DNA of 64,000 bases, taken from the NCBI GenBank assembly GCA_900553985.1, contig USFW01000001.1, forward strand, positions 41,032 to 105,031, in the 5' to 3' direction. The notes under the pieces were generated by a model, which saw only the letters and a list, made by a program, of their open reading frames with translations, was not told the origin of the DNA and did not search any database. Below are positions 55,572-64,000 of the stretch, piece after piece; within the stretch, counting starts at the first letter, position 1, and every line of letters starts with the position of its first letter. The stretch comes from an uncultured Clostridium sp. GTDB taxonomy: Bacteria > Bacillota > Clostridia > TANB77 > CAG-508. Made by a program: the position numbers and the translations under genes.

Positions 55572-56589
55572 AATATATGTAATTTTGTGGATTATATGCT
55601 GTTCCATTTACTCTAATTTCTAAGTGTAAATGTGGTCCTGTCGAATTTCCAGTTGAGCCTACTGATGCCACTACATCTCCTTGAGAAACTGTTTGTCCAT
55701 TTTTAGCATATAATTTACTACAATGTCCATAATATGTTTGGACTCCATTTCCATGAGAAATCACTAGCATATTTCCATATGAACCTTTCCAGCCTGAAAA
55801 TGTTACTGTTCCTGATGCTGCTGCTTTTACTGGTGTTCCTGTTGGCGCAGCTATATCTAATCCTGTATGTGATGATCTTCTTATATTACTACTAACTCCA
55901 AATCTTGATGTGATTGTTCCAGATACTGGTCTAATTAAAGATATTCCCAAAGAAGCTTTTCCTCCTGATATTTTACTTGATGTATTAACACTACCAGAAG
56001 CTCTTGCTCTTGAACCCGCATTTGCATTTTTTGCAACAGTTACAGTTTTTACTGGCTCTACATACAATTTTGAAACAACTTCTTCTGTTGAAGTTAAAGT
56101 TTTTAAATCTGTTTCATATTTTTCTGAGATTGAGATACTTTCTATATTTGTACTTCCTTTTTCTTTTAAGTCATTTACTACTTTTTCTGCTTCTTCAAAA
56201 GAAGAAACATAGTATTTTTCTTCATTATTATCTAAAATTGCATAATATCTATAATATGGTATTCCTCCACTTATTGTCTTTTGATATATTTCTTTATCAT
56301 TTGTTACAACATTTCTTTTTAATAGGCACAATTTATACTCTGGTAAACTATCTACTTGAACAAACGCAATATTTTTATTGCTTCCATCTCCATTTTCTAC
56401 ATATTCATTAATTTTCTTTTGGAGTTCTGACTTATTCGCTGTATATCCAACTTGTTGTCCATTAATATGAACACTATATGTTGGTTTATACAAAAAAGCA
56501 ACTGCTCCAATTATTAAAAATGTAGCAATTAAAAATAGTATAATAAATTTAATTCCCCTTCTAGTATGTATTAATACCTTTTTTAACAT
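55570..56589 (-). CDS. M23 family metallopeptidase (membrane-anchored)
   Basis: 339 residues. A membrane anchor (about 13-33) precedes an extracytoplasmic region. The C-terminal lysostaphin-like domain has SSHTGLDIAAPTGTPVKAA (zinc His and Asp), then NMLVISHGNGVQTYYGHCSK and the HxH motif in TGPHLHLEIRVNG. It probably cuts peptidoglycan crosslinks. A forespore-engulfment role like SpoIIQ is possible given the neighbouring coat genes, but generic wall remodelling is as likely. SD AAAGGAGATTGTGTA. Confidence 0.92.
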   Translation of the reverse strand: MLKKVLIHTRRGIKFIILFLIATFLIIGAVAFLYKPTYSVHINGQQVGYTANKSELQKKINEYVENGDGSNKNIAFVQVDSLPEYKLCLLKRNVVTNDKEIYQKTISGGIPYYRYYAILDNNEEKYYVSSFEEAEKVVNDLKEKGSTNIESISISEKYETDLKTLTSTEEVVSKLYVEPVKTVTVAKNANAGSRARASGSVNTSSKISGGKASLGISLIRPVSGTITSRFGVSSNIRRSSHTGLDIAAPTGTPVKAAASGTVTFSGWKGSYGNMLVISHGNGVQTYYGHCSKLYAKNGQTVSQGDVVASVGSTGNSTGPHLHLEIRVNGTAYNPQNYIY

Positions 56590-56984
56590 TACACAATCTC
56601 CTTTGTAAATCTATTGTAATAATATTGTAATATTTTATTTTTTGCAATGATTATGAAAGTTTAATTTTCCTAGCTTTAAGTGATTTATTTTGTTTTATCT
56701 TCATTTTATACATTTTTTCTCTTTTTTTCAGAATTCTATATTTTATAGTTTTCTTATATATCTTTCTGAAAACTATATTAAATTTACTATTTTAATTTTC
56801 ATTTGAATTCGACTTTGCTTGTATCAGGCATTGCAATAATGTTTAGAAGTTTTTAACTTAAATTAACCTAATCCTTTCAATTTATTTTGATATTTAAATT
56901 TTGTAATATTAATTTTATTTTGAAGTATAAAAAACCGAATTTCGGAAATACTTATTAAAGAATTTAATAGAAAGGACTGATATT

Positions 56985-57173
56985 ATGGCAGATCTAAATC
57001 AAATGGAATTACAACATTTAAGACATTTAATAGGAGCTCATGAAACAGCTTATCAAAAATTAAATACTTATTCTTCTCAAGCTGTTGACCCTCAAATTAA
57101 GCAACTTTTTACAAAATCAGCTCAAGACGCTTTAAATACTAAACAAAAATTAATGACTTTTTTGAATAATTAA
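56985..57173 (+). CDS. CotF-like small spore coat protein
   Basis: 62 residues, helical: MADLNQMELQHLRHLIGAHE and SAQDALNTKQKLMTFLNN. The pattern fits small CotF-related proteins of Clostridia. SD GAAAGGACTGATATT. It is followed after 12 bases by a second CotF-like gene. Upstream, 56590-56984 (395 bp) holds no other gene; a perfect short palindrome CCGAATTTCGG lies at about 56935 and could be an operator. Confidence 0.75.
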   Translation: MADLNQMELQHLRHLIGAHETAYQKLNTYSSQAVDPQIKQLFTKSAQDALNTKQKLMTFLNN

Positions 57174-57185
57174 TAGGGAGGTTTT

Positions 57186-57434
57186 ATGATGGACGAAAAA
57201 ACAATGGTTAACGATATTTTAGCTGGAGTTAAGTCTGATTTAACAGCTTATCAAACTGCAATTTCTGAGTCTGAAAATATGCAATTAAGACAAACTTTTC
57301 AACAAATTAGAAATAGCGATGAGAGTTTTCAATATGAACTTTTTAAAATTGCTCAATCTAAGGGATATTATATTCCGGCTCAAAAGGCTACAGTTACAGA
57401 AGTAAATACTGTTAAGAGTGAGTTACAACAATAG
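57186..57434 (+). CDS. Coat F domain protein
   Basis: 82 residues: MMDEKTMVNDILAGVKSDLT, then RNSDESFQYELFKIAQSKGY and YIPAQKA, the C-terminal pattern of CotF family spore coat proteins. Two Met codons begin the frame; the SD GGGAGGTTTT suits ATG 57186 or 57189. Co-transcribed with the gene before it. A 237-bp inverted repeat begins six bases after its stop. Confidence 0.85.
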   Translation: MMDEKTMVNDILAGVKSDLTAYQTAISESENMQLRQTFQQIRNSDESFQYELFKIAQSKGYYIPAQKATVTEVNTVKSELQQ

Positions 57435-57439
57435 AGTGT

Positions 57440-57676
57440 GGGACTGCTTCAAGGGAGATAATTATATTTTCCACGAGGTGGTCTTTTCGTATTATATTAC
57501 ATAGATAAGAACTTGTAAGCTTCGAAAATGGCGCTTTTTCTATGTTAAAATTTTATAAATATAAAATTTTACATGAACATTATCCATTTTTGAAGCTTAA
57601 CAATTTCTAATCTATTCCATATAATGCAAAAAGACCACCTCGTGGAAAATATAATTATCTCCCTTGAAGCAGTCCC
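57440..57676. repeat. 237-bp long inverted repeat (MITE-like or giant terminator)
   Basis: The outer 48 bases on each side (57440-57487 and 57629-57676) are perfect complements, starting GGGACTGCTTCAAGGGAG. The inner parts pair imperfectly down to a perfect AT palindrome at about 57548-57570. The whole space between the coat gene and pcrA is this structure. No target-site duplication was evident. Confidence 0.9.
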
Positions 57677-57686
57677 TTTAAATAAT

Positions 57687-59996
57687 TTAAATTATCTCTA
57701 ATTTTGCAAATTTCGCCATTAGTCTTTTATGTCCTACTTTGTCAAAGTTTATATCTACTTTTAGGTCTTCTCCTTCTGGTTCTACGGTGTTTATAGTTCC
57801 TTCTCCGAATTTTTTGTGGTATACTCTTACTCCTGCTTCATATTTTGATAAGTCTATGTTTTGGTTTGTTTTTGCTTTTCCTAAGTTACTTAAAAAGCTT
57901 TCTGCTGTTTTTCCGAATGAGAATCCTGTATTTTTGTTACTTGCTGCTACTTTAGGTTGTTGTTCTGTTATTTTGTATGTTTTTATATTTCCATTGTCTT
58001 TACTTCCATATGTCCAGCTGTATGATGAGTCTTTAAATATTTGACTTTTATTTGTTTCTTCTCCAAATACATCTTGATATCCTTCTAGTAGTTCTTCTGG
58101 TATTTCTTTTATGAATCTAGATACTGGGTTATAGCTTGTTGAGCCAAATATCGTTCTTTGCTTACTGCAAGTTAAAAATAGTTGTTGTTTTGCTCTTGTT
58201 ATTCCTACATAGCATAATCTTCTTTCTTCTTCTAGTTCAGTTGGCTCTGAAATTGATTTATATCCTGGGAATATCCCTTCTTCCATTCCTATTAAAAATA
58301 CTACTGGGAATTCTAGTCCTTTGGCACTATGTAATGTCATTAATGTTACTACATCTTCTGTTTCTTCAACATTGTCTAAGTCACTCGATAATGTAATTCC
58401 TTCTAAGAATTCACTCAAAGAATTTTCTGCAAATTCTTCTTCGAATTCTATTGCTACTGTTAAAAATTCTTCTAAGTTTTCTATTCTATTTTCGGCTTCT
58501 ATTGTGTTTTCATTTTCTAGTGCTTTTGTATATCCTGTTTTCTTTAATGTCTTTTTGATTAATTCTGATATTGTTAATTTTTCTTTTTCTTCTTTTAACT
58601 CTTCTATTGTATTAACAAATTCCCTTGAATTTAGATATACTCTATTTAATCCATATTGCTCTGCATTTTTTATTATTTCATACATTGATACTTCATTTTG
58701 TTCTGCTAGTTGTTCAACTTTTTCTAAACTTGTCTTTCCTATTCCTCTTTTAGGTTCGTTTATTATTCTTTTTAAGCTTAGATTGTCAGAACCATTTTGA
58801 ATTAATCTTAAATATGCGATGATGTCTTTGATTTCTTTTCTTTCATAGAATTTTAATCCTCCAACGATTCTGTATGGAATATTTTCTCTTCTAAAAATAT
58901 CTTCTATTGCTCTTGATTGTGTATTCATTCTATATAAAACTGCAAAGTCAGAATATTTATAATATTCTTCTCTTCTTAAATGTTCTATTTGAGTTGCTAA
59001 ATATGAACCTTCATCATATTCATTGTCAGCTAAATATACATTTGGTAAGTTTCCTTCTTCATTTTGTGTCCATAGTTGCTTTTTGTATTTTACTTCATTG
59101 TTTTTTATTACTGCATTTGCTGCTTTTAGAATATTCCCTGTGCATCTATAATTTTGCTCTAGTTTTATTATTTTTGTTCCTTGGAAATCTCTTTCAAAGT
59201 TTAATATATTAGATATGTCTGCTCCTCTAAAGCTATATATTCCTTGATCATTGTCTCCTACTACTGTTATATTTCCATTCTTTGATGCTAATAGAGTTAC
59301 TAATGTAAATTGTGCCTTGTTTGTATCTTGATACTCGTCTACTAAAACATACTTAAATTTATTTGAATAGTATTCTAGTACATCTGGATTTTCCATTAAT
59401 ATTTTTATTGTATAGTTTATTATATCATCAAAATCTATTGCATTATTTTCTTTTAGTCTTTTTTGATATAATGTGTATACTGATGATATTTTTTCTTTTC
59501 TGAAATCTCCTTTTGCTCTTACGGCATATTGTTCTGGCTCTAGCATTTCATTTTTTACATTGCTTATTTCTGATTGTATTGCTCTATCATTTAATAATTT
59601 ATCATCTATTGCTAAGTCTTTCATACATCCTTTTATTAAAGTTTTTTGGTCTGATGTGTCAAAAATTATAAATGATGATTCAAATCCTATTCTGTCTATA
59701 AACCTTCTTAAGATTCTTACACATATTGAGTGAAATGTCCCCATCCATATGTCTTTAGCATCATCACCTATTAAGTCTGTTATTCTTTGTTTCATTTCAT
59801 TAGCAGCTTTATTTGTGAATGTTATTGCTAAAATATCCCATGGTCTAGCACCTTTTTCTCCTATTAAGTATGCTATTTTATGTGTTAAAACTTTAGTTTT
59901 TCCACTTCCTGCTCCTGCTATTACTAGACATGGGCCTTCTGTGGTAACTACGGCTTCATATTGTTTATCATTTAATCCTTCTAATATATCTTGCAT
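57687..59996 (-). CDS. pcrA: ATP-dependent DNA helicase PcrA (UvrD family)
   Basis: 769 residues. SF1A helicase motifs: Q-motif LNDKQYEAV, motif I AGAGSGKTKVLTHKIAYL, motif II YVLVDEYQDTNKAQ, motif III VVGDNDQGIYSFRGAD, motif V LMTLHSAKGLEFPVVFLIG and motif VI EERRLCYVGITRAKQQLF. A C-terminal Tudor-like tail is present (AGVRVYHKKFGEGTINTVEP). It acts in repair and in resolving conflicts with RNA polymerase. ATG 59996 matches AAAGGAAGAAAAA. Typical partner ligA is not adjacent. Confidence 0.97.
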   Translation of the reverse strand: MQDILEGLNDKQYEAVVTTEGPCLVIAGAGSGKTKVLTHKIAYLIGEKGARPWDILAITFTNKAANEMKQRITDLIGDDAKDIWMGTFHSICVRILRRFIDRIGFESSFIIFDTSDQKTLIKGCMKDLAIDDKLLNDRAIQSEISNVKNEMLEPEQYAVRAKGDFRKEKISSVYTLYQKRLKENNAIDFDDIINYTIKILMENPDVLEYYSNKFKYVLVDEYQDTNKAQFTLVTLLASKNGNITVVGDNDQGIYSFRGADISNILNFERDFQGTKIIKLEQNYRCTGNILKAANAVIKNNEVKYKKQLWTQNEEGNLPNVYLADNEYDEGSYLATQIEHLRREEYYKYSDFAVLYRMNTQSRAIEDIFRRENIPYRIVGGLKFYERKEIKDIIAYLRLIQNGSDNLSLKRIINEPKRGIGKTSLEKVEQLAEQNEVSMYEIIKNAEQYGLNRVYLNSREFVNTIEELKEEKEKLTISELIKKTLKKTGYTKALENENTIEAENRIENLEEFLTVAIEFEEEFAENSLSEFLEGITLSSDLDNVEETEDVVTLMTLHSAKGLEFPVVFLIGMEEGIFPGYKSISEPTELEEERRLCYVGITRAKQQLFLTCSKQRTIFGSTSYNPVSRFIKEIPEELLEGYQDVFGEETNKSQIFKDSSYSWTYGSKDNGNIKTYKITEQQPKVAASNKNTGFSFGKTAESFLSNLGKAKTNQNIDLSKYEAGVRVYHKKFGEGTINTVEPEGEDLKVDINFDKVGHKRLMAKFAKLEII

Positions 59997-60095
59997 TTTT
60001 TCTTCCTTTCTTGTTTTCAAAACTCTGTTTGTATTTTATTATATGAGAAGGAAAAATGCAAGAGTTTTTTCTTTTTTCTTATTCAGCTTTTTATT

Positions 60096-60129
60096 AAAAA
60101 GTTTTGTTAGTGAATTAACAAAACTTTTT
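60096..60129 (-). terminator. Terminator of the ZIP gene
   Basis: AAAAAGTTTTGTTA pairs with TAACAAAACTTTTT around six bases, with TTTTTAAT on the minus strand. Confidence 0.8.
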
Positions 60130-60164
60130 CTTTTTTCATTTTTTGTTATATCATTAACAATAGT

Positions 60165-60921
60165 TTATATCATCATTGCAAACATTCCTATTAAAAATCC
60201 TATTATATTTCCTACTCCTGTTATTCTTCCATGATATAGTTTATTTGCTTCTGGTGTTAATTCTCCGAGAAACTATATATAGCATTGCTCCTGCTGCAAA
60301 ACTTAAGCATATTGCTATTATTTGTTCTGATATTGTTCCTATAATTGCTCCAAAAAATGCTCCTATTCCAGTTGTTATTCCTGACAGTATCACATAATAT
60401 AGGACTTGTGATTTTTTCATTCCTCCATTTTTCATTGGTACTGCCATGGATATTCCTTCTGGTATATCATGTAAGCATATTGCTATTGCAAGGCCTAATC
60501 CTAATTTTATTGAAGCTTCGAATCCTGAACCAATAGCTAATCCCTCTGGAAAATTATGTATTGCTAAACCTATTGAAACTATAATTCCTGTTTTTAATAA
60601 ATCGTTTCCCTTTATTTTTCCCTTTTTGATATTTATTTTTTTTGAATTAAATTTCTTTTGTACTATTAAATCACAAAATATCATTGTAATTATTCCTATT
60701 AATATCCCCAATATTACACTAATTATATCACTAATGTTTAAGGCTTCCGGAATTAAGTCAAAACATATTATTGCCATCATTAGTCCTGATGCAAATGATA
60801 GTATAAAACTTAAAAATTTATTTGAGTTTCTTTTTAGCTTTATACCTATTATTCCTCCTATTGTAGTTCCAAATGTGCCAAAAAATAAACCTAACATGGT
60901 TGTTTTTAAAATCTCTTGCAT
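60165..60921 (-). pseudogene. ZIP family metal transporter, frameshifted near its 3' end
   Basis: The first 226-residue frame (60241-60921) begins MQEILKTTMLGLFFGTFGTT and carries ZIP motifs SIGLAIHNFPEGLAIGSGFE and CLHDIPEGISMAVPM. It then ends oddly with SRRINTRSK. One extra base near 60267 explains this: removing it restores GELTPEANKLYHGRITGVGN and the final helix with FLIGMFAMMI to a stop at 60165, the normal ZIP C-terminus. So either the gene is recently broken, losing the last membrane helix, or this is an assembly error. The intact protein would move zinc or related metals into the cytoplasm. SD AAGGAGAGCC. Confidence 0.88.
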
Positions 60922-61212
60922 ATGGCTCTCCTTATTTTAGTTTTATATTTTTATACATTCTTATTTTGTATAAATATTTTTACTGTATTGTCTTATTCTA
61001 TATTCTATTATCTAGCTATTTATACAATTTATATTCTTAGAAATTCTTATTATTCATATATTAAAACAATCGTTTAAAAGGTAATGAAAAAATATAAAAA
61101 CAAATTAATTAAAATATTTTATACTTAACAAAAAGGAAGAATTGAAAATAAGCAAATACAAAATAAAAGAAAAATATGTAATTACAACTACTTATGTTTT
61201 AATCTTAATATT

Positions 61213-61261
61213 AAATAGAGGCTATCTAAAATATAAAATAATATTTTGATAGCCTCTATTT
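61213..61261 (-). terminator. Terminator of mazEF
   Basis: AAATAGAGGCTATC..AAAATAT pairs with ATATTTTGATAGCCTCTATTT (one bulge). It lies 27 bases after the mazF stop. The remaining 60922-61212 stretch shows no gene. Confidence 0.88.
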
Positions 61262-61287
61262 CTACTTTTATAATATATAACTTCTTT

Positions 61288-61617
61288 TTATATCTGTTCT
61301 ATTTCTGAATAAACAACATCTATAACTTCTTTTAATAGGTCTTCTGGTAAATTCTCTACCTCTTGATATTTCATACTCTTCAAATCTAAAGCTTTTATAT
61401 TCTCACATAGTATTACTCCTGTTGTCTTAGTTCTTTCATCTAATGGAATATGCAATGGAAAATGATTATTTGTATTTGTAATTGGACAAACAATAGATAA
61501 CCTAGTTTTTTCATTAAATATGTTGTTACTTATTACAACTGCTGGTCTATAACCAGCTTGTTCATGTCCTGCTTGAGGATTAAAATTAATTTTTATAATT
61601 GTTCCTTGTTTTACCAT
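61288..61617 (-). CDS. mazF: MazF/PemK-type mRNA interferase toxin
   Basis: 109 residues: the N-terminal MVKQGTIIKINFNPQAGHEQ, then AGYRPAVVISNN, LSIVCPITNTNNHFPLHIPL and a C-terminal helix. The fold cleaves RNA at short sequence motifs. The first ATG with an SD (GGAGAAGAAAT) is at 61617; it overlaps the mazE stop by 7 bases, so translation is coupled. The antitoxin is directly upstream. Confidence 0.93.
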   Translation of the reverse strand: MVKQGTIIKINFNPQAGHEQAGYRPAVVISNNIFNEKTRLSIVCPITNTNNHFPLHIPLDERTKTTGVILCENIKALDLKSMKYQEVENLPEDLLKEVIDVVYSEIEQI

Positions 61618-61853
61618 ATTTCTTCTCCTTTTGCTTCTCCCCATTCTATTTCTATTGGTTCATATTCGCCTTCATAATCAGCAAATAATTCTTTTATATT
61701 TTTTCTTTTTTTCTTTGCTTTTTCCATTATTATTTTTTCATTTTCCACTACAAGGATTATTTTTTCATTTTCTGTCCACTTAACTGTATCTAATATTGTC
61801 TTGGGTATTCTTATACCTTGACTATTTCCCCATTTTTGAATCGTTGTTGTCAT
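61611..61853 (-). CDS. mazE: MazE/AbrB-type antitoxin
   Basis: 80 residues: the swapped-hairpin DNA-binding domain MTTTIQKWGNSQGIRIPKTI is followed by ILVVENEKIIMEKA, then an acidic toxin-binding tail (EGEYEPIEIEWGEAKGEEIW). It represses its own promoter and neutralises MazF. SD GAGAGGAGCTGAT. The operator lies in its promoter. Confidence 0.93.
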   Translation of the reverse strand: MTTTIQKWGNSQGIRIPKTILDTVKWTENEKIILVVENEKIIMEKAKKKRKNIKELFADYEGEYEPIEIEWGEAKGEEIW

Positions 61854-61871
61854 TTTTTATCAGCTCCTCTC

Positions 61872-61910
61872 GTATATACTTAGTATATACTATATTATGC
61901 ATTTTGTCAA
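61872..61910 (-). promoter_or_regulatory. mazEF promoter with palindromic operator
   Basis: TTGACA (61905-61910) and TATACT (61882-61887) are 17 bases apart. Two copies of the self-complementary GTATATAC, separated by TTA, cover the -10 (61872-61890), fitting autorepression by MazE. Confidence 0.8.
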
Positions 61911-61946
61911 TTTTTTTATACTTTATTTTTTTAATTTTTATACAAA

Positions 61947-61988
61947 ATAAAGTAGTTCCAACTTTAATTCTAGTCAAAACTACTTTAT
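61947..61988 (-). terminator. Terminator of prfA
   Basis: ATAAAGTAGTT pairs with AACTACTTTAT, then a T-rich TTTATTTTG on the minus strand. Confidence 0.75.
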
Positions 61989-61995
61989 AATACTT

Positions 61996-63054
61996 CTATT
62001 CTTCCCCTTTTAATTTTTCAGCTCTGTCTGCTGCTATTAAGTTATCTATCATTTCATCTATATCACCATTTAAGAAGTTTTCCATTTGATATATACTCAT
62101 TCCTATTCTATGGTCTGTAATTCTTCCTTGAGGATAATTATATGTTCTAATTTTTTCACTTCTATCTCCTGAACCTACTTGTGATTTTCTAGCATTTGAT
62201 ATTTCACTATCTTGTTTTTGTTTTTCTATTTCATATAATTTTGTTTTTAACATTTTCATAGCATTGTCTTTATTTTGGAATTGTGATCTTTCTGTTTGAC
62301 ATTCTACTACTATTCCTGTTGGTTCATGAATTAATCTTACAGCTGATGATGTTTTGTTTATGTGTTGTCCTCCAGCACCTGATGCTCTAAACACTTCCAT
62401 TTTTATATCTGCTGGATTTATATCTATTTCTACATCTTCTACTACTGGCAAAACTGCAACTGTGGCTGTTGATGTGTGTATTCTGCCACTACTTTCTGTA
62501 TCTGGTACTCTTTGTACTCTATGAACACCACTTTCAAATTTTAGTCTACTATATACACCTTTTCCTGTAATCATAAAAGATATTTCTTTATAACCACCTA
62601 GACCTGTTTCATTTTCATTTAATACTTCTAATTTCCAGCGTTTTCTTTCTGCATACATTGCATACATTCTAAATAAAGTTCCTGCAAATAATGCTGCTTC
62701 TTCTCCTCCTGCTCCTGCACGAATTTCACACATTATATTTTTGTTGTCATCTGGGTCTTTTGGTATTAATAATATTTTTAACTCTTCTTCTATTACTGGA
62801 ACTTTTTCCTTAGATGAATAATATTCTTCTTCTGCTAATTCTTTCATTTCTGGATCTTTCATTAATTCTTCTGCTTCTTCCATTGCTTGTTTTACTTGTT
62901 TATATTCTCTGAATTTTAATACTACATCTTCTATACTTGCATGTTCTTTTACTAATTTTTGCCATTCTGTATGATTTGATATTACTTCTGGGTCACTAAT
63001 CATTTTTGTTAATTCTTCATATCTCTTTTCTACTGCTTCTAACTTTTCAAACAT
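61996..63054 (-). CDS. prfA: Peptide chain release factor 1
   Basis: 352 residues. The stop-codon recognition region reads HRVQRVPDTESSGRIHTSTA, so the PxT tripeptide is P-D-T rather than P-A-T or P-V-T. The catalytic GGQ is in RASGAGGQHINKTSSAVRL. RF1 releases peptides at UAA and UAG. SD AAAGGAGAAATTATAT. Monocistronic. Confidence 0.96.
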   Translation of the reverse strand: MFEKLEAVEKRYEELTKMISDPEVISNHTEWQKLVKEHASIEDVVLKFREYKQVKQAMEEAEELMKDPEMKELAEEEYYSSKEKVPVIEEELKILLIPKDPDDNKNIMCEIRAGAGGEEAALFAGTLFRMYAMYAERKRWKLEVLNENETGLGGYKEISFMITGKGVYSRLKFESGVHRVQRVPDTESSGRIHTSTATVAVLPVVEDVEIDINPADIKMEVFRASGAGGQHINKTSSAVRLIHEPTGIVVECQTERSQFQNKDNAMKMLKTKLYEIEKQKQDSEISNARKSQVGSGDRSEKIRTYNYPQGRITDHRIGMSIYQMENFLNGDIDEMIDNLIAADRAEKLKGEE

Positions 63055-63140
63055 ATATAATTTCTCCTTTATTTTTAAATACTTTCAATATTATAATATA
63101 AATTGGTTGATTTTTCAAGTAATGTAACTTTAATATTTTA

Positions 63141-63178
63141 AGACTACAAGAAATTTTGCTTTTAACTTTTCTTGTAGC
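63141..63178. terminator. Hairpin between prfA and the ATPase gene
   Basis: GACTACAAGAAA pairs with TTTCTTGTAGCC (one wobble or mismatch at the end). A T-run follows on the plus strand; on the minus strand only TCTTAAAAT. Likely the end of the 63242 gene's transcript. Confidence 0.7.
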
Positions 63179-63241
63179 CTTTTTTATTGTATAGGACATA
63201 TTATAATTTATTTTTTATTTATAAACTTATTGTTCTAAATT

Positions 63242-64000
63242 CTATAAATTAATTAAATTATATTCAATATTCTCTTCTTCAAATATTTCTTTTTCTCTTT
63301 CTGTACAAGTTAAAATTATTATTTGCCTATTATTATATTCTTCACTTAAATATTTCAATATATTTTTTAATCTTTCTGTATCAAAATAAGCAAATGCTTC
63401 GTCTAAAATTATTGGCATTTTTTCTTCTGATAAATCATCTATCATTGATAATCTTAATGATAAATATAATTGGTCTATTGTTCCAACACTCAATCTACTT
63501 GCTTCTACATAATTTCCGTTTTCTAATTCTACAACCATTCCATTTTCGTCATATACATTAACATGTTTGTATTTTCCATCTGTTATCTTAGAAATATTTG
63601 TGGATAAGTTCTCTGTAAACTTAGGGGTAACTGTATTTTTCATTTCTTCATATGCTTTGTTTAAAATTTCTTTTGCTAAGTTCATACTTTGTTCTAATTT
63701 TTTCAAGTTTACTTTCTCTTCATTATTGTTAACTAATTCTTCTTCTATTTTTGATAAATTATCTAATTTAGGTTCTATGTTTTCTTTATCAATTTCTAAT
63801 TCATGTAATTTAATTCTTCTATTATTTATTTCTTTTTGCATTTTTTCTATTTCATAATTTATATTTTCTGAATTAATTAAATTAATTATTTTATAATTAT
63901 TTAATTTATTTATATATTTATTTTTTATTTTTTCTTTTTCTAAATTAATTTTTAAATTATAATTATTTTTTAAATTATTTAATTCTTTTTCTAATTCTTT
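63242..64000 (-). CDS. SMC/YhaN-like ATPase (C-terminal part; 5' end cut by window edge)
   Basis: 252 residues are visible and the frame is open to the edge. The first 130 are a Lys/Glu/Asn-rich coiled coil. Then come an ABC-type signature in SRLSVGTIDQLYLSLRLSMI, Walker B in KMPIILDEAFAYFDTERLKN and a switch region with QIIILTCTEREKEIF. This matches the C-terminal half of SbcC-, RecN- or YhaN-like ATPases; the GTxDQLYLSLRL form points to YhaN. The Walker A half lies outside the window. DNA end or double-strand-break handling is the family role. Confidence 0.75.
   Translation of the reverse strand, partial: KELEKELNNLKNNYNLKINLEKEKIKNKYINKLNNYKIINLINSENINYEIEKMQKEINNRRIKLHELEIDKENIEPKLDNLSKIEEELVNNNEEKVNLKKLEQSMNLAKEILNKAYEEMKNTVTPKFTENLSTNISKITDGKYKHVNVYDENGMVVELENGNYVEASRLSVGTIDQLYLSLRLSMIDDLSEEKMPIILDEAFAYFDTERLKNILKYLSEEYNNRQIIILTCTEREKEIFEEENIEYNLINL

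Overview
This window is a strongly AT-rich chromosomal segment from a spore-forming member of the Firmicutes, most likely an uncultured-type gut Clostridia lineage. The support is the gene set: SpoIIE, two CotF-like coat proteins, a GdpP-RplI-DnaB neighbourhood, YfmF, a MecA-family adaptor, RNA polymerase genes, single-membrane cell-wall genes and sortase-type surface proteins. I saw no rRNA, tRNA, CRISPR array, transposase or prophage gene. Most genes are on the minus strand. Strong SD sites, consensus sigma-A promoters and U-tract hairpins make the transcription units easy to read. TTG start codons are frequent.

Layout from left to right. 1-2.3 kb: the start of yfmF (cut by the edge), rpsU, a small HTH regulator and a membrane-anchored J-domain protein. 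2.5-9.6 kb: ftsH, tilS, dnaB, rplI and gdpP. 9.7-15.5 kb: an accessory surface locus with a 1422-residue Ig/beta-repeat/Bsp-repeat protein that has a cysteine-rich tail, flanked by two membrane-anchored proteins with similar C-terminal domains. 15.7-23.2 kb: rpoC and rpoB, with their own strong promoter, a long leader and a candidate attenuator. 23.7-32.4 kb: a small export protein, an AI-2E-type permease, exonuclease III, a G5/3D cell-wall protein, lemA-htpX, tatD, acpS and an unknown tail-anchored protein. 32.5-36.5 kb: spoIIE followed by a WG-repeat protein. 37.0-46.5 kb: a signal peptidase I gene converging on a two-gene operon of very large surface proteins with sortase-like C-termini. 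46.8-47.8 kb: two overlapping Asn-rich genes. 48-54.6 kb: the cell-shape cluster DUF4321-radC-mreB-mreC-mreD-mrdA-minC. 54.9-63 kb: mecA, an M23 peptidase, two CotF-like genes, a 237-bp inverted repeat, pcrA, a frameshifted ZIP transporter, mazEF and prfA. 63.2-64 kb: the C-terminal part of an SMC/YhaN-like ATPase.

How the genes fit together. The core is informational (rpoBC, dnaB, rplI, rpsU, prfA, tilS, pcrA, radC) and cell-envelope or division machinery (mreBCD, mrdA, minC, M23, 3D, FtsH, HtpX). The accessory material is extracellular: three giant adhesin-like proteins and a dedicated-looking signal peptidase. The most unusual sequence-level signals are a hairpin between the SD and the start codon of the signal peptidase gene, a long inverted repeat after the coat genes, a small dispersed inverted-repeat element with the core GGGGTCGGAGAC, a one-base frameshift in the ZIP transporter, and the attenuator-bearing rpoB leader. 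Coordinates and start choices come from reading the sequence; no database search was possible.
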